This document shows positions 48,876 through 57,064 of a stretch of DNA of 64,000 nucleotides, piece after piece. Each line of letters begins with the position of its first letter. The stretch's first letter is position 1. Source of the stretch: Actinomycetota bacterium (lineage in GTDB: Bacteria > Actinomycetota > Acidimicrobiia > Acidimicrobiales > Ilumatobacteraceae). The notes beneath the pieces were generated by a model that saw only the letters and a program-made list of their open reading frames with translations, was not told the DNA's origin and did no database searches. The stretch spans positions 1 through 64,000 of the forward strand of contig WLHL01000001.1 of NCBI GenBank assembly GCA_009702755.1, in the 5' to 3' direction. The position numbers and the translations under genes were made by a program.

Positions 48876-50999
48876 TTGGCGTCCATGACCCAACAGCATC
48901 CCGAGATGGCAGAAGAGCAGGCCTACATCGTTTTCGCGTATGAATGTCTCGAAGCCAGCAAAACCGGAGCGATGAAAATCCGTGAGCTCACGTCGTCAGG
49001 TCCTGGTGGCACATTTCAAGCGCGGCTTGAGCGCAACGTATTTGACGAAAACCTGGTGCACCGTCTTGAGCAATTAGAGCTCGGTGATGCAGCTTTAGTT
49101 TTTGGCCGTATTGATCGCACAGCAGATGAAGGCGATGAGATTGAAGCGTTCCACATCGGACGTCTTGCTGTTGCAGATGCAAACCGTGAACCAGTTGTTG
49201 TCGACTGGCGTGCACCTGTTGCAGAGCCGTTCTATCGGGCAACCGGTCGTGAGCCGATGGGGTTGTTGCGTCGTCGTCACTTCGTTGTTGAGTCCGCACG
49301 TCTCTTGGCGTTAGAAGACGAACTCTTTGGTGAAGGTCATCTTGGCATTGGCCATGATGAAGGCTTAGGCGGCGAAGATCCTCGTCAAGGTTTGCGCGGA
49401 TACAGCACATTGCTCACTGCACTGGGCAAGAGCCGTACTGGTCAACTCGGCGACATCGTTGCGACCATTCAGTCTGAACAAGACGAAATCATTCGTTCAC
49501 CGCAAGGTGGAGTGTTGGTGGTGCAGGGTGGTCCGGGTACGGGCAAGACAGTTGTTGCGCTACACCGCGCCGCGTACTTGCTGTACACACATCGTTTCCC
49601 TCTCGAAGATCAAGGCGTGTTGGTCATTGGCCCAAACCGCATCTTCCTGCGCTACATCGAACGTGTGTTGCCTTCCTTGGGTGAAGCTGGTGTTGAACAA
49701 GTGATCTTGGCGGACCTCATTCCCGATGCAACTTTCGGTGGTCGTGAATCATCAGATATTGCACGTGTGAAGGGCCAAAAGAAGATTGCTCGCGTCATCG
49801 ACAAAGCAATCACTGATCGTGAGCGTCCATTGCGTGAAGACGTGGTGCTTCCCTATGGCACCGGATACGCACGATTGCGCGTTGAAGAGTCGGTCAACAT
49901 TGTGAAGGCTGCGCGTCGTCGTTTCCATCGCCATAACGCAGGGCGTCGTTTCGTCGAGAACGAAGTGTGGTCGGCGATGGCTGCCACCGTTCGTAGCGGT
50001 GCGGAAGCCGAAGATGTACGCGAATCATTGCGCGAACTGCCAGAAATGCGCGCTGTGTTCGAGCGCATGTGGCCGTTGTTGACACCCACACAATTACTGC
50101 ATGATTTGTTTGGCTCAAAGGCACTTCTCAAACTTGCGGCCCAGGGCATTCTTCCTGAATCTGAATATCTATTGTTGCATCGCGAACGTTCAGAATCAGT
50201 CGCCGATGTTCGTTGGACAACTGCTGATGCTGCATTGCTCGATGAGGCCCGTCACTTGTTAGGGCCCAAGCCTCGCCGGAACGGCAAGATCGATGATGCT
50301 GATGAGATTCGTACGTATGGCCACATCGTGGTCGACGAAGTGCAAGACCTCACACCAATGCAATTGCGTATGGTCACCCGCCGCTCACTCAGTGGTTCAA
50401 TGACTGTGGTGGGCGACATCGCTCAGGCAACGGGGCCATTGGCTGCCAATGACTGGAACGATGTGTTGGAACATCTTCCAACAAAGAAAGACCCCCGCGT
50501 TGTGGGTCTCTCTGTTGGCTATCGCATCCCTGCGCAGATTATGGAACTTGCCGACAAAGTGATGTTGGCGGCAACACCCGGATTGCGTGCACCACGCAGT
50601 GTGCGTGAAGGTGATGAAGGCCCCGCAATCATTCCTGTTGCAGCCGGGGCATCGCTTGTTGACGCTGTTGTCGCATGCGCTGCTGATGTCACTGCTCGTG
50701 GTGGCGGTCGTGCAGCAATCATTTGTGCAGAAGATTCCATCGAGGAAATCTCCAACGCTTTGAACACAGCTGGTATCAAACATGGTCTGGCACGTGCTGC
50801 GGGATTAGATCAAGACTTGTCCATCGTTCCTGCCACCATGGCAAAAGGCTTAGAACTTGACGATGTGATTGTGGTGGAGCCTGCAGCAGTTGTCGCAGAA
50901 GACCCGCAAGGTCTGCGTTTGCTGTACGTGACGCTCACGCGCTCAACACGCAGCTTGTCAATCGTGCACCAGCAGCCATTGCCGAATGCAATGCTGTAA
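48876..50999 (+). CDS. HelD/HelR-like UvrD-superfamily ATPase (RNA polymerase recycling)
   Basis: GPGTGKTVVALHRAAYLLYTHR, VDEVQDLTPMQLRMVTRR, WRAPVAEPFYRATGREPMGLLRRRHF; TTG start at 48876 or ATG at 48885. Confidence 0.82.
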   Translation: MASMTQQHPEMAEEQAYIVFAYECLEASKTGAMKIRELTSSGPGGTFQARLERNVFDENLVHRLEQLELGDAALVFGRIDRTADEGDEIEAFHIGRLAVADANREPVVVDWRAPVAEPFYRATGREPMGLLRRRHFVVESARLLALEDELFGEGHLGIGHDEGLGGEDPRQGLRGYSTLLTALGKSRTGQLGDIVATIQSEQDEIIRSPQGGVLVVQGGPGTGKTVVALHRAAYLLYTHRFPLEDQGVLVIGPNRIFLRYIERVLPSLGEAGVEQVILADLIPDATFGGRESSDIARVKGQKKIARVIDKAITDRERPLREDVVLPYGTGYARLRVEESVNIVKAARRRFHRHNAGRRFVENEVWSAMAATVRSGAEAEDVRESLRELPEMRAVFERMWPLLTPTQLLHDLFGSKALLKLAAQGILPESEYLLLHRERSESVADVRWTTADAALLDEARHLLGPKPRRNGKIDDADEIRTYGHIVVDEVQDLTPMQLRMVTRRSLSGSMTVVGDIAQATGPLAANDWNDVLEHLPTKKDPRVVGLSVGYRIPAQIMELADKVMLAATPGLRAPRSVREGDEGPAIIPVAAGASLVDAVVACAADVTARGGGRAAIICAEDSIEEISNALNTAGIKHGLARAAGLDQDLSIVPATMAKGLELDDVIVVEPAAVVAEDPQGLRLLYVTLTRSTRSLSIVHQQPLPNAML

Positions 51000-51004
51000 C
51001 TCAG

Positions 51005-51337
51005 TTATTCAGCACAGCTTTCATAAGCGTTACTGAAGATGGGGAATTCGTCAGCACCAGCGCCATCTCTGATCTCAGTTTCGATTGCCGTGAATCGTTC
51101 GAATGAAACCTGATCGGCGATGTAGTCAAAGACACATTGACACGTTGTGGTGTCTCCGCCGTTAGCGACACAACTGTTGACAAAAGTTGTTTGAACCTCA
51201 GAGGGGTATTCAGAACTGTAGAAACCCGCATCGGCTTCGGGGACAATGGTTTCCGAGACGGTGCTGGCAGAACTTCCGCACCCAGCAAACAAAATGATTG
51301 CTCCGACAAGAGCTGACCGAACCAGAAACTTCTTCAT
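51005..51337 (-). CDS. small lipoprotein, unknown function
   Basis: Lipobox LFAGC; C-terminal NSCVANGGDTTTCQCVFDYIADQVSFERF. Confidence 0.65.
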   Translation of the reverse strand: MKKFLVRSALVGAIILFAGCGSSASTVSETIVPEADAGFYSSEYPSEVQTTFVNSCVANGGDTTTCQCVFDYIADQVSFERFTAIETEIRDGAGADEFPIFSNAYESCAE

Positions 51338-51360
51338 TGCAGAAGTATGGCAGGTGCTAA

Positions 51361-51783
51361 CTACTGCAGAAGTGTGGGGGCTGATTCCATGATCAGCGCG
51401 AGGTACCGCACGGCTTTGTCGGCGTCAGCGGGGCGAGTGCGCTTCACAGAAACGTTCACGAAGTTCACAATCTTGCTGACATCTTCCACAAGGTCAACGC
51501 CGGATTCTTGAAGCTGTGGCTCCAGCACCTTCCAGATCGCATTTGTTTCAGCCACTGCGCGATTCTTCGTCGCGCTGTCTTTGTCGACAATTGCTTGGCC
51601 AAGTCCCTGAATAACAGTCCCGAGTTGCTCTAAGAGTTCCAGCGATGTTCCCGACGGTGTGGGGATTGTCGTTGATGTTGTAACACCGGGAAGTGTGGTG
51701 GTCGTGGTGAGAATCTGCGTCGAGCATGAGCTCACAGAAACAGCAAGAAGACCAATTGTCAGAAGGCGGGCTGAGTTCTTCAT
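51361..51783 (-). CDS. small lipoprotein, unknown function
   Basis: Signal MKNSARLLTIGLLAVSVSSC. Confidence 0.6.
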   Translation of the reverse strand: MKNSARLLTIGLLAVSVSSCSTQILTTTTTLPGVTTSTTIPTPSGTSLELLEQLGTVIQGLGQAIVDKDSATKNRAVAETNAIWKVLEPQLQESGVDLVEDVSKIVNFVNVSVKRTRPADADKAVRYLALIMESAPTLLQ

Positions 51784-51809
51784 CGTGGGGCTCCGATGTG
51801 TTGTGAGAG

Positions 51810-52472
51810 TTAGACAGTGACGAGGATTCGCTCGGTGGCGAACTTTTCGACAGTGATGTCTGTGCCATGAACGGTAACGGTCATGTCGCCTGCTGCGGTT
51901 GTGGCGCCGATTACACCACTCATACCAGGCATGAGGTTTGTCTTCTCGAGAAACTCAAGCATTCCCGGGGAAAACTCAAGTTCTTCAGGAATGCGCGACA
52001 CGATGAAGTGCTGTCCTTCGGTGAGGCTCTTCAATTTCGTGGCAACGGGGGGAACATACCCAGACCCAGGGATGGGATTGCCGTGTGGGCAAGTAGTGGG
52101 GTTGCCCAACTTGATACGCATGGCGTCTTCGACGGCATCGGACATCACGTGTTCCCAACGACCCGCTTCACGGTGTGCCAAGGCCCACGACAGACCCAAG
52201 ATGTCGGTCATGAAACGTTCTGCAAGACGATGACGGCGAACCACACGTTGCGCAAGTACTTCACCATCGTCGGTGAGAGTGATGTGCCCGTCGTTCACGA
52301 CAATGAGGCCTTCTTCGAGAAGACGCTTGATCATTTCTGATACGGAAGGCCGCGACACACGGAGGCGGTCAGCGATACGCGCTTGAATAACTTCGAGATT
52401 GTCCTCGCGTAATTCGAAGATGCATTCGCAATACTCCTCAAACGCTGGGTGGTGCTCTCCGGGATTCGGCAT
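51810..52472 (-). CDS. DtxR family metal-dependent transcriptional regulator
   Basis: ARIADRLRVSRPSVSEMIKRLLEEGLI...VVRRHRLAERFMTDILGL...EAGRWEHVMSDAVEDAM...NPTTCPHGNPIPG. Confidence 0.92.
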   Translation of the reverse strand: MPNPGEHHPAFEEYCECIFELREDNLEVIQARIADRLRVSRPSVSEMIKRLLEEGLIVVNDGHITLTDDGEVLAQRVVRRHRLAERFMTDILGLSWALAHREAGRWEHVMSDAVEDAMRIKLGNPTTCPHGNPIPGSGYVPPVATKLKSLTEGQHFIVSRIPEELEFSPGMLEFLEKTNLMPGMSGVIGATTAAGDMTVTVHGTDITVEKFATERILVTV

Positions 52473-52481
52473 GGCGTAATT

Positions 52482-53051
52482 CTAATGCTGACCGATGGAG
52501 CGCAATCCGCCCCATGCCATGACTGCGAGACTGCGGCCGAGAGAATCGGGCTGGAAGGGCTTGCCCGACTTAATGACCTGTCGACTCACAGCTTCCGCCA
52601 TACCCACAATGCCGATGGCAAAGGCGTAAAGGTCTTCTTGGGCAACGTTGACCGCAATGAACGGCGAGATGGCTCGAGCAGCGCCTTCTTCAAATTCGCT
52701 CACGATGTCTTCGAACTCATCATCAACTCGAGCGGAGCTTTCAAACAACAAAGCAAATGCATCGCGGTTCTTGTCGACCCACGTGAAGTAGGCGATCATG
52801 CCTTGCTCGACTTGCACACGTGGCTCACCCGAAGAAGAGATGGATGTAGTCACGCTCGAGAGAAGATCTTCGCCGACGTCTTTGAGCAGTTCGAGATAGA
52901 GAGCGCGCTTTGAATCGAAGTATTGGTACACGACGGGCTTTGTGATGTTGAGAGCATCAGCAATGCCGTTCATCGATGTCGCGTGATAACCGGCGGTGGA
53001 GAACGCCTTGAGTGCTACGTCGAGAATTTGACGACGACGATCTGTGGACAC
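52482..53051 (-). CDS. TetR family transcriptional regulator
   Basis: RRQILDVALKAFSTAGYHATSMNGIADALNITKPVVYQYFDSKRALYLELL. Confidence 0.92.
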   Translation of the reverse strand: MSTDRRRQILDVALKAFSTAGYHATSMNGIADALNITKPVVYQYFDSKRALYLELLKDVGEDLLSSVTTSISSSGEPRVQVEQGMIAYFTWVDKNRDAFALLFESSARVDDEFEDIVSEFEEGAARAISPFIAVNVAQEDLYAFAIGIVGMAEAVSRQVIKSGKPFQPDSLGRSLAVMAWGGLRSIGQH

Positions 53052-53054
53052 CGC

Positions 53055-53318
53055 TTAGAGACCGTTCTCAATGTCTTCGCGCTCAGCAGCCTTCACTGCA
53101 TGACCAATCACGATGGATGGTGCGAGGAGAATGGAACCAATAATGAGACACACAATCACGAACGTGACGAGTGGTCCCTTGAAGCCGAAGGCATATGCCA
53201 TGACAAAACTGCTGATGGCGAGTGCATAGAAGAGATAGCCGATGCGGTTAGCCAACAAGTTGAGGTGGGCGACTCGTTCGCGTCGCGCTCTCACAGGGTC
53301 ATGCTGAGGGCTATTCAT
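53055..53318 (-). CDS. small two-TM membrane protein
   Basis: NRIGYLFYALAISSFVMAYAFGFKGPLVTFVIVCLIIGSILLAPSIVIGHAVKAA. Confidence 0.7.
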   Translation of the reverse strand: MNSPQHDPVRARRERVAHLNLLANRIGYLFYALAISSFVMAYAFGFKGPLVTFVIVCLIIGSILLAPSIVIGHAVKAAEREDIENGL

Positions 53319-53359
53319 CTCCTAAAGGGTAGGCGAATGCCTCGAGATTCAACCAGCGG

Positions 53360-54277
53360 TTACAGATTCGTGGGCAGCAATCGTGTGAGATAGCCAAAGA
53401 ACAGGAACAAAGTCGGCAAAAACACAACAGCAGCCACGGGGTAGACAATGACCGCGCGCCATTTCTTTCCGGCCCACCAGCGGGCAATGCCAGCAATCGC
53501 AATCAGTAGGAATGCAAACAGAATCACCATCGGCCATGCAGATGGATCATGGAACCAGCCTTCAGAGAGAACAACTTCTGGCTCATCTGTTTCGGCGACG
53601 AACACAGTGGGCTTTTGCGGAGCAATCTCTTTCACAAGCTCGGCTGAAATGATCATGCGATTTTCTGATGTCCACTTTGGATGGCATGTGACAAGAGTGA
53701 GAATGGCGCGAGCGGGATCGACGGTGCGAATCACATCGACATCAGTTGCTTGCACAATGGTGGGCGGGCCTGTCACGAGATACACGAATTCACCGCGTGA
53801 TGTCTGCAACACGATGCGGTCGCCTTCAACAAGTTCGTTGACGCGTCCAAACGGTGCACCGAAGGTTGTGCGATGTCCTGCAAGAGACACGTTGCCCAAT
53901 TGGCCGGGGAGCGGTGAGCCAGCAAAGAGCCCTGGACCTTTTTCCAGTTCTTTGTATCCCACGCCAGCAACGACGAACTTGTCGACGTTGATTTTGTCGA
54001 TGACGATCTGGGCAACAACGTCGCCTTTTGCAGGGGCAGGGGGAAGTGTCGTGGTGGTCGGCGCATCTGTTGATGACGCAGCAATTGTGGTCTTGGTGAC
54101 GAATTGCGATTTGAGTTTGTTCTGTGCCTGGCGTTCAGCAAGGCCCGTACCCCACAACTGATACGCCACAAAGAGAAGAAGGAGAACGCCAGCGGAAATG
54201 AGGGTCTTGCCCACGAGGTCAAGACCGGAATTGATGCGCTGCTGGCGCTTCAGTGCCTTGATATCCGTGGAATCCAT
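53360..54277 (-). CDS. class E sortase
   Basis: IDKINVDKFVVAGVGYKELEKGPGLFAGSPLPGQLGNVSLAGHRTTFGAPF...ILTLVTCHPKWTSENRMI (TLxTC and catalytic Arg). Confidence 0.9.
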   Translation of the reverse strand: MDSTDIKALKRQQRINSGLDLVGKTLISAGVLLLLFVAYQLWGTGLAERQAQNKLKSQFVTKTTIAASSTDAPTTTTLPPAPAKGDVVAQIVIDKINVDKFVVAGVGYKELEKGPGLFAGSPLPGQLGNVSLAGHRTTFGAPFGRVNELVEGDRIVLQTSRGEFVYLVTGPPTIVQATDVDVIRTVDPARAILTLVTCHPKWTSENRMIISAELVKEIAPQKPTVFVAETDEPEVVLSEGWFHDPSAWPMVILFAFLLIAIAGIARWWAGKKWRAVIVYPVAAVVFLPTLFLFFGYLTRLLPTNL

Positions 54278-54339
54278 ACAGAACTGACCCTACTGGCGCG
54301 TTGTTGTCTCGCTCTGGTGTTCACTAGCGTGGCGGGCGC

Positions 54340-54975
54340 ATGGAAACCGTCATTGAACTCAAAGGAGTAGTGGCGGTGCTGGGTTCTTTCCCTGCGCTGG
54401 CGGGCGTGAGCCTCAGTGTGCAGCGCGGCGAAATTCTTTTGCTGCAAGGGCCAAACGGCGCGGGCAAAACCTCACTGTTGCGTGTGTGCGCAGGCTTGAT
54501 GCCCATCGAGCGCGGCACGGGGAGCATCTTGGGTATCGACCTTGCGACGAATAGACAGGACATTCGTACGCGTGTCGGTTTGCTGGGTCACACGAATGGT
54601 TTGTATCTCGATCTCACAGTCGAGCAGAACATTCAGTTCTGGGCATCGACGGTTGGCGCTTCACAAGAAGAAGTCGCAAACGCTATGAGCACCATGCGCG
54701 TTGATGGTCGTTTAGCGAAAGTGAAAGCAGGGCAGTTGTCGGCCGGGCAACGTCGTCGTACGGCATTGGCCAGTCTCATAGTGCGTCGCGCAGAGATTTG
54801 GTTGCTCGATGAGCCACACGCGGGGCTCGATGCTGCGGGTCGCGATGAACTTGATGCGTTGTTGCGCAATGCGGTTGCAGCAGGCGCAACAGTGGTGTTG
54901 GCAAGTCATGAAAGTGAACGCGCTGCAGGTTTGGCAACGCGCACTGTGACTGTTGATGGCGGTGGTGCGCGATGA
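54340..54975 (+). CDS. ccmA: heme exporter ATP-binding protein CcmA
   Basis: LQGPNGAGKTSLLRVCAGLMPIERGTGSILGID, LSAGQRRRTALASLIVRRAEIWLLDEPHAGLD. Confidence 0.9.
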   Translation: METVIELKGVVAVLGSFPALAGVSLSVQRGEILLLQGPNGAGKTSLLRVCAGLMPIERGTGSILGIDLATNRQDIRTRVGLLGHTNGLYLDLTVEQNIQFWASTVGASQEEVANAMSTMRVDGRLAKVKAGQLSAGQRRRTALASLIVRRAEIWLLDEPHAGLDAAGRDELDALLRNAVAAGATVVLASHESERAAGLATRTVTVDGGGAR

Positions 54976-55667
54976 GTACGTTCGAACAACGTCGTCGTGT
55001 GGCATTTGCTGTTGCGCGCAAAGATCTCACCATTGAATGGAACAGTCGCATTCTTGTGAATCAAGTGGCACCGTTCGCCGCCATCATCATGGTGTTGTTT
55101 GCGTTCGCCCTCGACAACGAAGGCATCTTGCAACGCGTGGCACCGGGTCTCGTGTGGTTGGCAACGTTGTTCTCGATGTTGGTTGTCATTCAACGCACAT
55201 TTGCAGTTGAGTCGGCTGATGGTGCACTTGATGCATTGCGCGTCGCAGGTGTTGACCCGTCGGCGATCTTCATCGGCAAGTCATTGGCGCTCATGGTGCA
55301 GTTGTTTGCGCTCGAGTTGTTGCTCGTGGGCACAGCAGTTGTGCTCTACGGGGTGGAAATGAGCCTTGTGGGGTTCGCCGAGGCGATTGTCACACTGCTC
55401 ACTGCCACGGTCGGACTTGCCTGCGTGGGCACCTTGTATGGCGGACTCGCCGCTGGTGCACGAGGACGAGAGACCCTGTTGCCACTTTTGTTGTTGCCGG
55501 TGGTTGCCCCTGTCCTTATTGGGGCAACGCGCGCCACCGAGGCTGCTTTTGGCAGTGGCGGCGCCCAGGTGTCAGAGGGCTGGCCCTGGATTCTGCTGCT
55601 GGCGGTCTTTGCTGTGATCTTCGCCGTGGTGGGTTCTGTGGCATTTGGCCCTCTCGTCGACGAGTAG
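54972..55667 (+). CDS. ccmB: heme exporter protein CcmB
   Basis: VARKDLTIEWNSRILVNQVAPFAAIIMVLFAFALDN..., multi-TM, position between ccmA and ccmC. Confidence 0.88.
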   Translation: MSTFEQRRRVAFAVARKDLTIEWNSRILVNQVAPFAAIIMVLFAFALDNEGILQRVAPGLVWLATLFSMLVVIQRTFAVESADGALDALRVAGVDPSAIFIGKSLALMVQLFALELLLVGTAVVLYGVEMSLVGFAEAIVTLLTATVGLACVGTLYGGLAAGARGRETLLPLLLLPVVAPVLIGATRATEAAFGSGGAQVSEGWPWILLLAVFAVIFAVVGSVAFGPLVDE

Positions 55668-55707
55668 CCGATTTCCCTCGGGGGGTTTGGCAGGTAAGAC
55701 TTGGGGC

Positions 55708-56454
55708 GTGAATTCTGCTGTTGCCTCCCCACGCGGAACCGGAACTCGAAACACCCGCATTCTCGGGATCCTCACAATTGCCTCGATGGCATTTCTTGCT
55801 CTCTTGGGTCTCGTTTTTTCCGCTGAAGACAGAGACCAGGGCAGCTCCGTTCGCATTATGTACGTGCACGTGCCGTCTATCTGGGTGGCCTACATCGCCT
55901 TCGGAATGACAGCTGCGTGTTCCGCGATTTATCTCTCATCGCGCAACCGTTCTCTCATTTGGGATCGCTTCGCTGGCGCAGCAGGCGAGATTGGCGTTCT
56001 CTTCGTTGCGGTTTCTTTGGTGACCGGCAGTTTGTGGGGCCGCCTGAGTTGGGGCACCTACTGGGTATGGGATGCACGACTTACCAGTACCGCGTTCCTC
56101 TTTATTACCTATCTCGGTTACTTGGCTGTGCGCCGTTTAGGTGGCACACATCGCCAGCGCGCGCGTCGTTCTGCCGTTCTTGCACTCCTCGCGATTCTTG
56201 AAATTCCGCTCGTGCACTTCAGCGTGCGTTTGTGGCGCTCGTTGCATCAAGAAGCCACTGTTGCAACGGGTGGCACCGATGTGCACATGGACGGCCTGAT
56301 GCTGTTCTCGCTCTTCTTCGGTTTGATTTCGTTCACCTTGCTGTTCTTATGGCTTGTGATTCATCGTCAGCGCTCTTTGGCGTTGGAAGATGCAATGGAG
56401 AATCGTGGTCTTGATGCAGCAATCGAAGCGCGACGTGAAGAGGCAGTGAGCTAA
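55708..56454 (+). CDS. ccmC: cytochrome c maturation protein CcmC
   Basis: VRIMYVHVPSIWVAYIAFGMTAACSAIYL...GSLWGRLSWGTYWVWDARLTSTAFLFI (WWD motif); GTG at 55708. Confidence 0.92.
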   Translation: MNSAVASPRGTGTRNTRILGILTIASMAFLALLGLVFSAEDRDQGSSVRIMYVHVPSIWVAYIAFGMTAACSAIYLSSRNRSLIWDRFAGAAGEIGVLFVAVSLVTGSLWGRLSWGTYWVWDARLTSTAFLFITYLGYLAVRRLGGTHRQRARRSAVLALLAILEIPLVHFSVRLWRSLHQEATVATGGTDVHMDGLMLFSLFFGLISFTLLFLWLVIHRQRSLALEDAMENRGLDAAIEARREEAVS

Positions 56455-56588
56455 TGGAAGACGCAAGTTTCATCATCGGCAGTTGGGTTCTCACCTTCGT
56501 TGCAATCGGTGCGTATGCAGCTTTCGTGATTCGTCGCGGACGTGAGTTGTCTCGCAATGCAACATCCGAGGAAATGCCGTGGACCTGA
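56454..56588 (+). CDS. ccmD: cytochrome c maturation protein CcmD (44 aa)
   Basis: ATG overlapping the ccmC stop; MEDASFIIGSWVLTFVAIGAYAAFVIRRGRELSRNATSEEMPWT, one TM. Too short for the supplied ORF track. Confidence 0.85.
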   Translation: MEDASFIIGSWVLTFVAIGAYAAFVIRRGRELSRNATSEEMPWT

Positions 56589-57064
56589 CACCTCGCACTT
56601 CGGGTGATGCTGCGTCACCTGCGAAGAAGAAGCGCAAGTGGGCACCGATTGCATTCATTGTTGTTGCACTCATTGCTGGTGGCGTGGTTGTTACTCAGTT
56701 TCTTACGACTGCCATTGACTACTACTGCAATGTGGACGAAGTGGGTTCTCGAGAAGGATGCACCGATGATCGTCGTGTGCGTGTGCAGGGCATTGTGGAG
56801 CAGTACTCCGTCAAGAGTGTGGACGGCTCCACTGAGTTCTCTATGACGTTCAATGCAAAAAAGATTTCCGTGAAGTACCTCGGCGATCCGGGCGGCGTGT
56901 TCCAAGAATGCATTCCTGTGGTCGCGCATGGTCGCGTGGTGAATGGTGTGCTGGAGAGCGATCGCATCGAAGTGAAGCACAGCAATCAATATGTCGAGAA
57001 GAACGAAACTCGTCTCGACGAAGCAAATAATGAGGCAGCCGCATGTTCGGTGTCGGAGGGATAG
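56579..57064 (+). CDS. ccmE: cytochrome c maturation heme chaperone CcmE
   Basis: DRRVRVQGIVEQYSVKSVDGSTEFSMTFNAKKISVKYLGDPGGVFQECIPVVAHGRVVNGVLESDRIEVKHSNQYVEK with HxxxY heme-binding motif; GTG start. Confidence 0.9.
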   Translation: MDLTPRTSGDAASPAKKKRKWAPIAFIVVALIAGGVVVTQFLTTAIDYYCNVDEVGSREGCTDDRRVRVQGIVEQYSVKSVDGSTEFSMTFNAKKISVKYLGDPGGVFQECIPVVAHGRVVNGVLESDRIEVKHSNQYVEKNETRLDEANNEAAACSVSEG

